From: Hyperoodon ampullatus
Lineage: Eukaryota > Chordata > Mammalia > Artiodactyla > Ziphiidae
Direction: 5' to 3'
Assembly: GCA_949752795.1 (NCBI GenBank)
Contig: OX457068.1
Coordinates: 53,906,516 to 53,970,515, forward strand
Length of the DNA stretch: 64,000 nt
Position 1 is the first letter of the stretch. Every line of letters starts with the position of its first letter. Shown piece by piece: positions 11,399-22,745 of the stretch. The translations under genes were made by a program, and so were the position numbers. The notes beneath the pieces were generated by a model. The model was not told the origin of the DNA and made no database searches. It saw only the letters and a program-made list of their open reading frames with translations.

Positions 11399-11834
11399 GT
11401 ATTAGTCTGTTCAGGCTGCCATTACAAAATACCATGGACTGGGTGGCTTAAACAACAGAATTTTTTTCCTACATTTCTGAAGGTTGGGAAGTCTAAGACC
11501 AACTTACTGGTAAGGTAGGTTTCATTCTGATGACTCTTGTCTTGGATTTAAGGTGACTGCCATCTTGCTGTGTGCCAACATGACCTCTTTTTTGTGTACA
11601 CTCAGAGAAAGCATGAGAGAAGAGAGAACTCTCTTGACGTCTCTTTACTGAGCAATTTAATAAAAATGGCACCAAAAATAAAAGCCACTAATACTATCAG
11701 ATCAAGGCCCCACCCTTATGAACTCATTTAACCTTAATTACTTCTTTAGAGGAAGCATCACTAAATACAGCCACACTGGGGCTTGGGGCTTCAATATATG
11801 AATTGTGGAGGACATAAACATTCAGTCTATAACA
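11399..11834 (-). mobile_element. MLT1/MaLR-type solo LTR
   Basis: On the plus strand it begins with gtctgttcaggctgccatta and gactgggtggcttaaacaac and ends with catataggaattg-like sequence then acattcagtctataaca; these are the reversed end and start of ERVL-MaLR LTRs. No internal retroviral sequence is attached. It directly abuts a second LTR of the same type and orientation. Confidence 0.85.
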
Positions 11835-12215
11835 GGCTGACATTACAAAGTACCAGATACTGGGTAATTTAAACAACAGAAATTTATTTTCCCACAATTT
11901 TGGAGGCTAGAAGTCTGAAATCAAGGTGTCTGCAGGGTTGGTTTCTTCTGAGGCCTCTGTCCTTGGCTTGTAGATAGTTAACTTCTCCCAGTGTCTTTAC
12001 ATGGGGTCACCCTCTAAATCTGTCTGTGTCTAATTTATCTTTCTTATAAAGACACCATTCATATTTGATTAGTCATAGGTTCAGGACCAAAGTTAATTAC
12101 CTAATTTTACCCTAATTACCTCATTGAAGATCCTATCTCCAAATATAATAACATCTGAATTACTGAGAGTTAGGACTTCAACATGTGAATTTTGGGGGAT
12201 ATAATTCAGCCCACG
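11835..12215 (-). mobile_element. Second MLT1/MaLR-type LTR, abutting the first
   Basis: It repeats the layout of the preceding LTR: ggctgacattacaaagtacc, ctgggtaatttaaacaacag, then acttcaacatgtgaattttg and attcagccca. It differs too much in the middle to be a recent tandem duplicate. It lacks the first 15-20 bases, as expected if the 11399-11834 LTR inserted near its edge. Confidence 0.85.
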
Positions 12216-15108
12216 TTCATGTACAAAACACTCAAGACTTGAAAAGGGCGTTTTATGTCTAGAAAAGCTTATGATTTGCTCCAATCAACACACACTCAAC
12301 TGATATATTCCCAGAAAGTAACTACTATCTAGTCCTTTATAAACTAAGTTTCCAAAGGTCAGTCATTTGCTGGAACTCATGCCCCAATATTTACTTTAAT
12401 GTAATAAAACATATTTTTTAAAAGCATATCCCCAGTTAGTCCATGAACCTGCTTCATAATATAGCATGTCTTTTAGTTCTCATCTAACCCTTAATGTGTA
12501 TAGACATTCCGGAATGAAATTTTCAAAAGATTGTTCAATAATTTATGCTGATCACTAATTTCCACTACTGCCCCTTTTCTTTTAGTCTGAATAAGTAAAG
12601 ATATTTTAAGTTCCATCCTCCATTCCCAACAAAGAAGCTTTGCCTGCCCTTGTGCACATTCACTCAGTCAGACAGAAGTAAACCTAACTGGCAGCTTTCT
12701 AGATTCCTTTTGTATGCAGAGCTGCCTGCATGAGGCTACTATTATTAAGGTTGAGTTTTGACATTTCAAAGGAACACTGGAAGATTTTGACCTCTTTTGG
12801 AATTTGAAAGAAAAAAGATACTGATGAGTCTCTGTTCACCTTATCCAGTATTATTCTCCTCTTCCTTTCCTCCTTCTAACTAGTGAAAAATTTGGTTATG
12901 TATCTTTAAAATGAGATTCACTTCCTTTTCTAATTAACTGTCAAGAATAAACAAAAACAGTCTCTTCGATTTTAGCTCTCACACATAGGTTTTCTAGCTG
13001 GAGAAGTGACTTCATATGCAAGGTCTCTGCTACTCACCTCTTACCATAATCACCCACAATTAAACCTCATCAAGATTTTCCTCACTTCCATCTTCCAAGG
13101 ACAAAAATAATGCAGGCTATTGTCATTTGTTTTATTCCAATAGGGAAACCCATGAGGGGTTTTATACTGAGACTTTCAGAATTTTCTTTTTAAATCACAG
13201 GACTGAGAAATAATGAGCTCTTAGCTTCATTTTCTTTTGTCTTTGTGTGTAGGTTGTATAATGTTTATTCTGCTGAAGTTGTATATTCTTTTCAGTAAAG
13301 TTCACTTATTTTCCAGTGTGCATTGGTATAGTTTTCTTCTTCCACTAGTATTAGGACAGATGCGTTGCCATTTCTCAGAAACCTCCAAATCATCAGCCTT
13401 ATGTGTAGTAATAGAGTAAGACTGTGTATTTGCATAGGCATGTATGTGTGAATAAGTGTGTCTATAAGTCTGTATATTCACACACCTTTAGTCCCCTATG
13501 AGCTAAATTTTCACCAGCCACTAGCTAAGATTAGGAAACAGAATAGGTACTTGAAGACATTGTGTCAGCTCCTCCACAACCCCAAGAAATCTTGTGATGA
13601 TCTGACATCATAATCAAATCAGTCTTCTCCCAGTTGAAAGGCAATACACTTTCCAAGTTATCCTATTTACTTCGAGTGAATTATCTTGCTAACCTGGGAG
13701 GATGAAACTCCATGCAGCATACCTAGCATTTGCTTCCTTTTAAACCTAAATCACAAAGGTATGCAAGCACCTATAACCACATACAAATTCCTGCACACAC
13801 AGGATATAAATTCTCTTCTTGCCCTCCCCCTTCCCACCTACAGGGACGTTCAATTGTTACTTTTTCATCATTAGTTCCAAATTCAAGAAAACCTAATAGT
13901 TCTTCATTGCTTATGGAAGACGCCTCCAAATATCTGCAATGAGGAGCTAATTTTTATATCTCTGAATCATTGAAAGCTCTCCATGCCTGTGTTTGGGAAG
14001 AGATAATAGGATTTCTGAGAGTGATGTCTATGAATCACACATGGATCGATTATCTATATGAGCCTATCTCCTTGGAAATATGTCATGAAACACAGGAAAA
14101 TAATTAAGGAAAAGAAGATTTTGTACCAGGCATTCTGTAGGTACGAATCCAGATAATGCATCGATGTCTATTCATCTATTTATTGGGGATTCCTAATTTG
14201 CAGAATTCTTAAGCATAATATTAAAAACCCTCCATAATTTAACTCTTCCATAGATCTCCATGCTATTTACTCCCATTGCTTACAATATGTACCTTATCAC
14301 GCTACAGCTCCAAGGGAGCAAGAATCCCCAGTGTCACTGCACTGGTTTTTCCTCTATTGTCTGACATTTCAAATGATGAAACTCTCTCATCTTTCTCCTG
14401 TTTTCCCTTTAATTCAATCTTTCTAATTCTCTCAGTAGAACTGCAGGCTGCTTCAGAGGTTCTCAGGGTCTTCTGCAAGATTTCTGTGAATGGGGAGAAG
14501 GAATTGGGAGGTGTAGGTGAAGCCCTGAGTTCTGAGACCTTATCCTGTGCTTCAATGAGAGATGGTCTGCTTAGGTTTGTAAAATAGGAATTTAATATAA
14601 ATAAAAGTTGAAGAAACAGTGCTTTATATCTCATCTCAAATTCAGCCCACAATGATACCTTTGTCCTCAAGTCTCCTATACTAATTTCTGTGGTTATGTG
14701 GCTCTTGAATTTTTGTTTATATGTTTGCATCTTATGTGTTTTTTGTCCAATTAACATGTATGCTCCTTTTGAATGCCACTTGTATCATTTGGTAATGTCA
14801 TATTTCAATGTATTTTAAAGACCTGACCACTCTGAGTGTAGCAACTTGGATGGCTGTAGAGTACATGTAGGTATCATGAGAGAAATCTGTGATTTCACAC
14901 TTTCTGCTCCAACTTTGTCATGGTTGTCACTCTGTCTTTTGCAAGTCAAATAGTCTCACTTTAATTGCTGAAGCTGTTAGATGCTCCTCTTTTTGGGAAG
15001 GCTATATTTACATAAGTGAAACAATTAGATAATAGTGCAAAGTCCCATTAAAAAAGTTGAAGAGAGGGTCAGACAATAGCCTATAAAAATGAACAAAAAA
15101 TACTTCAT
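12216..15108. other. Intergenic, no gene or clear repeat seen
   Basis: AT-rich low-copy sequence. The longest frames here (14302-14757 minus, 151 codons; 14276-14587 plus, 103 codons) overlap each other on opposite strands, show no recognisable domain and no splice or Kozak context that I can support. I treat them as chance. Confidence 0.6.
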
Positions 15109-15109
15109 A

Positions 15110-15265
15110 CATGTTTAGTGCTAGCTTATACAAAATTCTTTCATGTTATCTCAATCAATTCCACAAAGATTTTGGTAAGATATTATTATCCCCTTTTTTT
15201 CAGAGAGGTTAAGACTCTTTTGTCCAAGGACATAAAACAGTAACTAATGATCTAAACATAATTTA
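15110..15265 (-). repeat. MIR SINE fragment
   Basis: The series tcatgttatctcaatcaatt, tattattatccccttttttt, cagagaggttaagactcttt, gtccaaggacataaaacagt follows the reversed MIR layout. Confidence 0.6.
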
Positions 15266-15363
15266 AAAATCCTCATTTTATCTGGACTGAGCTGGTAGAA
15301 CAAAACCTCCACAGTAGAAGTGGATCCCAAGTTGGAACAGAAGATAGGCTATTAAAATAAATG

Positions 15364-16287
15364 AGATCTAATTCTGTGAAAAATTCCATTGGCAATTTGA
15401 TAGGGATTGCATGGAATCTGTTGTTTGCTTTGGGTGGTATAGTCATTTTCACAGTATTGATTCTTCCAATACAAGTGGAAGATCTAAATAAACATCACTC
15501 CAAAGAAGACATACAGGTGGCCAAAAAGCACATGAAAAGATGCTCAACATCACTAATTAGTAGAGAAATACAAATCAAAGCTACAAAGATGTATCACCTC
15601 ACACTGTTCAGAATGGCCATCATCAAAACATCTACAAACAATAAAGGCTAGAGAGGGTGTAGAGAAAAAGGAACCCGACTACATTGTTGGTGGGAATGTA
15701 AATTGGTACAGCCACTATGGAGAACAGTATGGAGGTTCCTTAAAAAACTAAAACTAGAACTAGCATACGACACAGCAATCCCATTCCTGGGCATATACCC
15801 AAAGAAAATCATAATTTGAAAAGATACTTGCACCCCGATGTTCATTGCAGCACTACTTACAATAGCCAGGACTTGGAAGCAACATAAATGTCCATCAACA
15901 GAGGAATGGATAAAGAAGATGAGGTACATATATACAATAGAATATTACTCAGTCATAACAAAAGGACAAAATAATGCCATTTGCAGCAACATACATAGAC
16001 CTAGAGATTGTCATACTGAGTGAAGTAAGTCAGACACAGAAAGACAAATATCATGTAATATCGCTTATATGAGGAGTCTAAAAAAAGGGTACAAATGAAC
16101 TTATTTACATAACAGAAGTAGAGCCATGGATGTAGAAAACAAATTTATGGTTACCATAGAGGAAGTGGTAGGGAGGGATGAATTGGGAGTATAGGATTAA
16201 CAGATGCACACTACCATATATAAATTAGATAAACAAGGATTTACTGTATAGCACATGGAACTATATTCAATATCTTATAATAAATTG

Positions 16288-16343
<56 letters not shown>
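15364..16343 (+). mobile_element. 5'-truncated L1 with 5' inversion (twin priming)
   Basis: 15366-15473 is minus-strand L1 ORF2 equal to about 3762-3655 of copy A. At 15474 the orientation flips to plus and continues from the equivalent of about 4453 to the 3' UTR. The inverted segment's low-coordinate end faces the 3' segment, and about 690 bases between them are missing: the expected outcome of twin-primed reverse transcription. ORF2 C-terminal pieces are readable but broken (for example a stop within gtctagaga-like sequence near 15649). The 3' end dissolves into a TA/CA microsatellite. Confidence 0.88.
16288..16343. repeat. (TA)n(CA)n microsatellite
   Basis: About 11 TA units followed by 16 AC units sit within the L1 3' UTR/tail region. 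Likely length-polymorphic. Confidence 0.95.
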
Positions 16344-16347
<4 letters not shown>

Positions 16348-16384
16348 TAACAAAAGAAATAAATAAAATAGGGACCAAAAAAAA

Positions 16385-17095
16385 CCACAACAATGGAAAA
16401 TCAATGAAACTAAGAGATTATTCTTTGATAATATAAACAAAATTGATAGACCTTTAGCCAGACCCATCAAGAGAAAAAAGGGGATAGGGCCTAAATCAAT
16501 AAAATAAGTGAAAAAAGAAGTTACAAATGAAACCACAGGAATGCAAAAGATCATAAGAAACGACTACCAGCAACTGTAGGTCAATAAAATGTACAACATA
16601 GAAGAAGTTGTAGTATATATATACACTGGAATATTACTCAGCCATAAAAATAATGAAATAATGCCATTTGCAGCAACATGGATGAGCCTAGAGATTATCA
16701 TACTAAGTGAAGTAAGACAGAGAAAGACAAATATCATATGGCATCACTTATATGTGGAATCTAAAAAAAATGACACAAATGAACTTATTTACAAAACAGA
16801 AACAGACTCACTGACTCAGAAAACAAACTTATGGTTACCAAAGGGGAAAGATGAGGGGGAGTGATAAATTAGGAGGTTGGGATTAGCATAACACACTACT
16901 ATATATAAACTAGATAATCAACAAGAACATACTGTATAGCACAGGGAACTCTACTCATTACTCTATAATAACTTATATGAGAAAAGAATCTGAAAAAGAA
17001 CTATGTATATGTATAACAGAATCAGTCTGCTGAATACCAGAAACTATCAAAACATTGCAAATCAACTATACTCCAATATCAAATAAAAATTTTTA
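16385..17095 (+). mobile_element. L1 fragment with internal deletion
   Basis: 16385-16608 matches L1 ORF2 around 2310-2520 of copy A (aaaattgatagacctttagc, gactaccagcaactgtaggt). At about 16609 it jumps directly to the ORF2 end (equal to about 4905, ggaatattactcagccataa) and then a full 3' UTR ending ccaatatcaaataaaaattt. About 2.4 kb is deleted. Its 3' UTR differs from copy A, so it belongs to an older subfamily. Confidence 0.82.
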
Positions 17096-17099
17096 AAAC

Positions 17100-18025
17100 T
17101 CTTTGCTATTCTAGTTTTCTGCTATACTGTGCTATTTTAAAGTAATGACCAACAATTTTTGTATAATATTTTTATATGTTTCACACAATTCAGAGCATGA
17201 ATTCTCTATATATTGAAATACATCCAGATATTTATTCAGTGTATTGAAATTTTGAATCAAATAAATACTCACATGATCTCTGAGCAAAATAATCTTCTTT
17301 TAAAACAATTTAAGGTATTAAAAATATTTCATTTATCATCACTTTGTATGGTTGCTGATCTGAATGACTTCTTCAGATCTGGTTGCCCTTCAGTCTTGAA
17401 CTTGAGTCTTCAGAAACCTTATAGAGGCCCCTGTTCTTTGGGTACCTTTTTGTCTCTAGGACATGCTCCATATGTGTACTTGGCTCCCACAATTCTTGGG
17501 ATCTATAAACTCCTCATCTCTGCTTTTCTGTATCATTTATCACACAGAAGTTCCCTTGTTTCTTTCTGAATCAATTTGTTTATGCCTTTAAAGCACCATA
17601 AGTTTAAGCATTGGGGATACAAAATCCTGTATGACTTAGAATTTTCTATTCATGTATATTTCCTTCCTATAGGAAAATGGCAGAGCTGACAAATAGATTA
17701 AATCACTTGAATGGCATGGGGTAGAGGGCTAAATAAGGGTGGAAATAGAGTAATAGCTCAAAATACAGTCGCAACATAGCAGACCTTGCAGAACCCATCA
17801 TATTCCACGGACTCAACCTTTTCAAAGATGCTGGCCAACTTTCAATTACTCATCTGCTATCTGTATCTCTGCCTGAGGTCTTCTCTGGAATGTTGGAAGG
17901 TCATAATCGTTCTGCCTGAAGCCAGAAATGTTGGTAAATTAACCCTATCCCTACCCAGGAGCCTTCAATGACTCTTGAGAGGTGGTATAAAATCACAGAA
18001 CATCAACATTTCCCCAAAGGATTTA
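17100..18025. other. Intergenic, no gene seen
   Basis: Low-copy sequence. The frame at 17213-17569 (118 codons) has no recognisable domain and begins in AT-rich DNA. The stretch 17780-18000 has a vaguely LTR-like character that I cannot assign. Confidence 0.5.
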
Positions 18026-18029
18026 AATG

Positions 18030-18480
18030 AGACTGAGAGGCTCAGAATGTAATATTCAAGATGTCCAGGATACAATCCAAAACTACTTGGCATATATAGA
18101 ATCATGAAAATCTCAAGTCTCGTGGGAAAAGATAACTAACAGAAGCAAATGTGAGAATGACATCAGCAAGATGGTAGAATAAGATATTCCATCCCTGTAT
18201 CCCAACAGAAATATTGATTTGACAATTACCCATGGACAAAAATACCTTCACAAGAGCTCTGGAATCCAGGTGAGAGATTACAGCACCTGGATGGAGCACC
18301 AAGACAAAGAAAGACACATTGAAGAGGGTAGAAAGAACAGTTTCAATGTACCCATATCATCCCTCTCCCAAGCCCATAAAGCACAATGCTGATAAGAGAT
18401 TCCCTTGGCCCAGAAGCTCTCCTGTGGGGGAACAAGAACAAAGTGAGTGTCCAAATTCACCATAGATCCCCAACACTAAC
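18030..18480 (+). mobile_element. Old L1 5'-region fragments
   Basis: 18030-18150 resembles the leader of old L1M elements (atgaaaatctcaagtctcg, gggaaaagataactaacaga). 18155-18480 resembles an L1 5' UTR start (gacatcagcaagatggtaga, then acaattacccatggacaaaa, then gaagagggtagaaagaacag). No coding capacity remains. Confidence 0.6.
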
Positions 18481-18489
18481 TCCAGAAAA

Positions 18490-18765
18490 TTTTGTTTCAG
18501 CCATTCTAATAAATGTGCAGTGATATCTCATCACGACTTTTATTTATATTTCTCTAATGACTAATAATATTGAACACCTCTTATGTGTTTAATTTCCATT
18601 CATATATATCTTTTGGTGAATTATCTCCTCAACTCTTTAGACCCTTTATTAATTGTGTTGTTTTTTTTTTATTTTATGAGTTTGGGAGTTGTTTGTATAG
18701 TCTGGATAAAAATCCTCTGTCAGATATGTGATTAGCAGATACTTTGTCACAGTTGGTTGCAAGTC
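18490..18765 (-). mobile_element. Old L1 ORF2 3' fragment
   Basis: The plus strand reads gccattctaataaatgtgca, tcatcacgacttttatttat, agtttgggagttgtttgtat: reversed L1 ORF2 C-terminal sequence. It is cut by the poly-T start of the next element. Confidence 0.75.
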
Positions 18766-19675
18766 TTTTTTTTTTTTCATCTTTATTGAAGTATCATGTA
18801 CATACCATATAATTTATCAATTTTCAGTTTATAATTTAATATTTTTAAATACATTTCCAGAGTTGTGCAGCCATTCCATTACTACATTCCAGTTTTAGAA
18901 TATTTCCATCATCTAAAAAGATCTCTGGTGAACTTTACTGTTAATATTCATTTCCATTCCCATACCCATACAGAACAAAGTTACTTTTTGTTTCTATAGA
19001 TTTGCCCAATTCTAGAGATTTCACATAAATTTAATCATGCAATATGCAGTCTTTTTTCTTTTTTTTGGTCTGGATTTTTCACTTAGGATAATGTTATTGA
19101 GATTTATCTACATTGTAGCATCTATCAGCACCTCATTCCTTTTTATTATCGAATATTATTCTACTGTGTAGACATACCACATTTTATTCTGTTCACCAGT
19201 GATGCACATCTGGATTGTTTCATTTTGGGATTATTATGAGTAATGCTGCTATGAACATTCATGTGCAAATATTGAGGTAGAACTATTTCATTTCTCTGGG
19301 TAAATATCCAGGAGCGGAATTACTCAGTTGTATTGTAACTCTACTTTTGACATATTCAGGAGCCATCAAACTGTTTCCCAAAGAGACTGCACCATTTTAG
19401 GTCTCAACCAGCAAAGTATGGAACTTCCATTTATCCATAACTTTTCTAACACGTTTATTGTCTTTCTGTTTTTAGTTTTGGTTTGTATTTTTTATTAACC
19501 ATACTCTTGGGTGTGAAATGTTATCCATTGTGGCTTTAATATGCATTTGCATAATGACTAATGATTTTGAATATCTATCTTTATATTTATTGGCCATTCA
19601 TTTTCTTCTTTGGAGAAATGCCTATTCAACTCTTCTAACCATTTTTAATTGAATTGTTTATGTTCAGGGCTTTTT
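18766..19675 (-). mobile_element. Old L1 3' end (L1M-like), nested in the preceding fragment
   Basis: It starts with a poly-T run (reversed A tail) and tttattgaagtatcatgtac, typical of old L1M 3' UTR. It continues through the reversed ORF2 end (acattcatgtgcaaatattg, ggtaaatatccaggagcgga, tggagaaatgcctattcaac). Its last part repeats the region already present at 18496-18700, showing two separate elements. Confidence 0.8.
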
Positions 19676-20149
19676 CTTAACTCCATTATGATGAGTAAAG
19701 ACTCCATAATCTAGACCCTTTAATTTCTAACAATAATTTTATTGACCCCACATAAAAAAATAAACAAAAACTAACTTTGTATACAGCATGTAAACACTTT
19801 AAAATCCTTTTAGGACCTGACTAATATAATAAATTCATATATGCATTTGATTTAATCACGGGTCTTGGCTTTTCACTCCACAGACATAGTGTTCATTACA
19901 CAATGTGCAGAAAGGTTGTAATCCAGATAGAGTCTATATTCCCAATTTAGAAGAATGTGCTGAAAGTAAGCAGTCATTTCTTAGTCTGGTGTATGTGTTT
20001 TCAGTTTAGTAATCCCCAGGAAAATGCTTTGTAAAATAACTTCTTCAACATTCACAAAGATTATTTCTCCTTTCATATGGAATTTCCTCTATATTCAAAT
20101 TATACCACCTGTCATAATTAGGTTTTCATTTTTCTGTAATATCTATCTT
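19676..20149. other. Intergenic, nothing recognised
   Basis: AT-rich low-copy sequence without supportable features. Confidence 0.5.
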
Positions 20150-20345
20150 ACCTTTCAATTAAAATATGCACACAATTATTCACATCCATATATACACACT
20201 GAATTCTTATGCTACTAGACTGTAATCTCCCTTAGGGCAATGAACATGATTGTTTTAGCCCAAGATGTATTCCTTGAATCTAAGGGAATACCTGTCAAAA
20301 GTAGGCACTCAATAAATATTTGTTGGATGAGGAAGCAAATGAATA
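20150..20345 (+). repeat. L2 3' end
   Basis: The series actgtaatctcccttagggc, aatgaacatgattgttttag, ggcactcaataaatatttgt, tggatgaggaagcaaatgaa is the classic L2 3' terminus. Confidence 0.7.
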
Positions 20346-22655
20346 GCTGCAAGGCAGATTTTCTAGGGGTCCAAGTCCACCACTTATTCCAGTCCATGCC
20401 AATCTCTACCTTTTGTTCTCTCTATCATATTGAGGACTTTTATATTCGGCTGGCATATAATTGTGCTCTACTGAAACCTGTGAGTATGAAGATTTATTTT
20501 TCACAACAGAGTTATAAACTACTTGAATGCCAGAATCTGAGGTATCCCTGAAATGAGGAATCCTTCTCTTGTGTCTCTAATAAACTTCATAATTGCTGTC
20601 ATTAACTACAACATGTAAATATAAAGATAACACTGGGAGTCAATTTAAAGAATGCTAGGATGATGCCCCAGTGACTCAGCATCACAACACACTGGTTGCT
20701 AGTCTTATTTTAATCTTATGCATGAATACTCCCAACAAGTCTTGGTCCTGATTCTACCCAGTCTTGGTCCTAATGTTATAACTAAGCTTGCATTTTGAAT
20801 TCTAACTTCAGCACCCAGGTTCTTATTTTGGTAGCTCAGTGATGCTGTTCTTCCATGCTTGTTATACTGTTTCTACTTGCTAGGCATTGTCGTGACCCAA
20901 CTTATGGCATCTACTGGTTATCCTACTTAGTCTAGCTTGAAAAAGCAGATGCCTTTCACCCACTGTCAGGATATGAGCACCTTATCCATGGGACATGCTC
21001 CTCCAGTTTCCTGTAGCTCAGACCTCCCATATCCCTTCCACTATTCCTTTGTCTGTCTCATCTAGAGGATTCCATTGCTCCCTCAGCCTGACAGGTCACC
21101 AGAGTCCTAACTTTGACCCTCCTTTTGTGTCTTCCACAGCTCTTAGAAGAGGGCTAAATTTTTGGTAACCCAAATTATAATATTTATTGCTGGATAATTA
21201 CTATTTTAAAACTCTTGACATTCTTCTTTCTTTTTTGCTTTGTCTTTAAAAGACTTCAAAAAGATCTGCAAAAATCAGAGATCCCATCCCTTTCTTAAGC
21301 AGTCCTGTGTTTCAGAGTCCTTTCCAAGGTATATGAGTCCTCAAAGCTGGGAGTATGAATGCCAAATAACACATGATGGGAAGATGTTTATGCAAGCTAG
21401 GGTGAGAGCTATTCAGCTCAAAATACTGTCTTCACATCCTGCTGAAAAAACACCACTCTGACCCTGAAGCAACGATTTTCTCTCCAACATAAAGAGTTCT
21501 GTGATTAGAACTGTCCTCATTTGCTACAAATACCATTTTCAAAGGATTTTGGTGTGCCTCATATTTAAGCATTATTCATGTTAGCAGAGAAATTAAATTC
21601 CTCAAATCCTATTTAAGGCTGGGGATGGGGGGGATGGAGAGCAGGGGGATTTGCCCAATGATGCTAAAGTAGAAAACAGAGAGCATGACTTGCAGCTGTT
21701 CAGCTCTGTCTTAAACAAGAAAACAAATCTCCTAACCAGCTACCACCAAACACCCTTCACTTGGTTCCCATGGCAACACCTCTAGCCTCTGGTGCCCACG
21801 ATATCTCTAATGCTTCCGACTAGTTGGATTCATTGGCACCTGCTCCCCTTGCCAGCTTTTGTCAAAACTTATTAGAATGAGACTCTTTTCCTATAGCACC
21901 AGGGGGAGAAGAAAGCAAACACATTTCGTTCACTGGAGATCCCTTTCAACTCCCAGTCAAGCCAGCATCTTAGGCTTCCTAAGGAAGAGAGTTCTCTCCT
22001 GGGCTCACTGTGTCCTGCATGCAGACATGTTCACCCTGACTCACATGTTGAAACAGTGACCTGGAAGTGTGGGCCGCTCTGAAAAGCTGTCCTTGCCCAG
22101 GGCCTTTGTTTTAGTCTATGATACCCAGGTTTCTGATGCTTTGCAAGGGAAGGAAATAGTTAGTCCAAGGAATAGGTGTTTTGATCCTTCAGGTACCATC
22201 AGCCAATGGGAGCAGCCACTGGTGATGTAATGCTTTTAACTCCTCCAGCTTGAGGATTTAGGGTGGGGATTTGTGGGGTTTGGATTTTCTCTGGCCTATA
22301 TTGAACTAGATTTTTCTATCCAGCTATTTATGTCCTGTCACTTAAGTTCAGGTTTTCTTGAGAACACAGGAATGCGGCATTTAAGACAGGATTCAGAATA
22401 GAGCCAGACAAGCGGGATAAAACAGCAAGTGTAACACCAAACTTTTTGCCTATAATCCAGTGTTGTGGTTTTATGTGGCTTCCTGAGAGAGAGTATCAAG
22501 AGACCGTTTGGCTCCTTCAACCTGAGCTGACCCCAAACTTGAAGCAGCATAGATTCCTTGATATCATTTCATACTTTAATTTCTTCAATTCAGATCACAA
22601 TTACCTATTAAAACTCTCTGGTGCTGAGGAACAGCCAGTGATCCTGGAGTTCTAA
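20346..22655. other. Intergenic, no gene seen
   Basis: Low-copy sequence somewhat richer in GC than its surroundings at 20900-22260. Open frames are all below 105 codons and featureless. No repeat recognised. A good stretch for conservation analysis. Confidence 0.5.
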
Positions 22656-22745
22656 GGTGACCAACCATCCCAGTTTACTCCTGGCTGGGGGATTTCCCAG
22701 AAGCAGGACTTCCAGTGCTAAAATTGGGAAAGTTCAAGGTAAACT
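22656..22745. mobile_element. Possible short non-autonomous DNA transposon (MER-type)
   Basis: An imperfect palindrome: aaggtgaccaaccatcccag at one side and agttcaaggtaaactg at the other, with ggacttccagtgctaaaatt in the middle. The central motif recurs in old mammalian MER-type elements. Family not certain. Confidence 0.35.

Noticed and set aside
11399..12215. Complete endogenous retrovirus
   Set aside because: Only LTR-like sequence is present; the two LTRs are diverged from each other and there is no gag, pol or env between or beside them.
22060..22270. Possible promoter (CCAAT-like ccaatggga near 22203 and nearby GC-richer DNA)
   Set aside because: A single short motif without a CpG island, TATA arrangement or a downstream exon is not enough.
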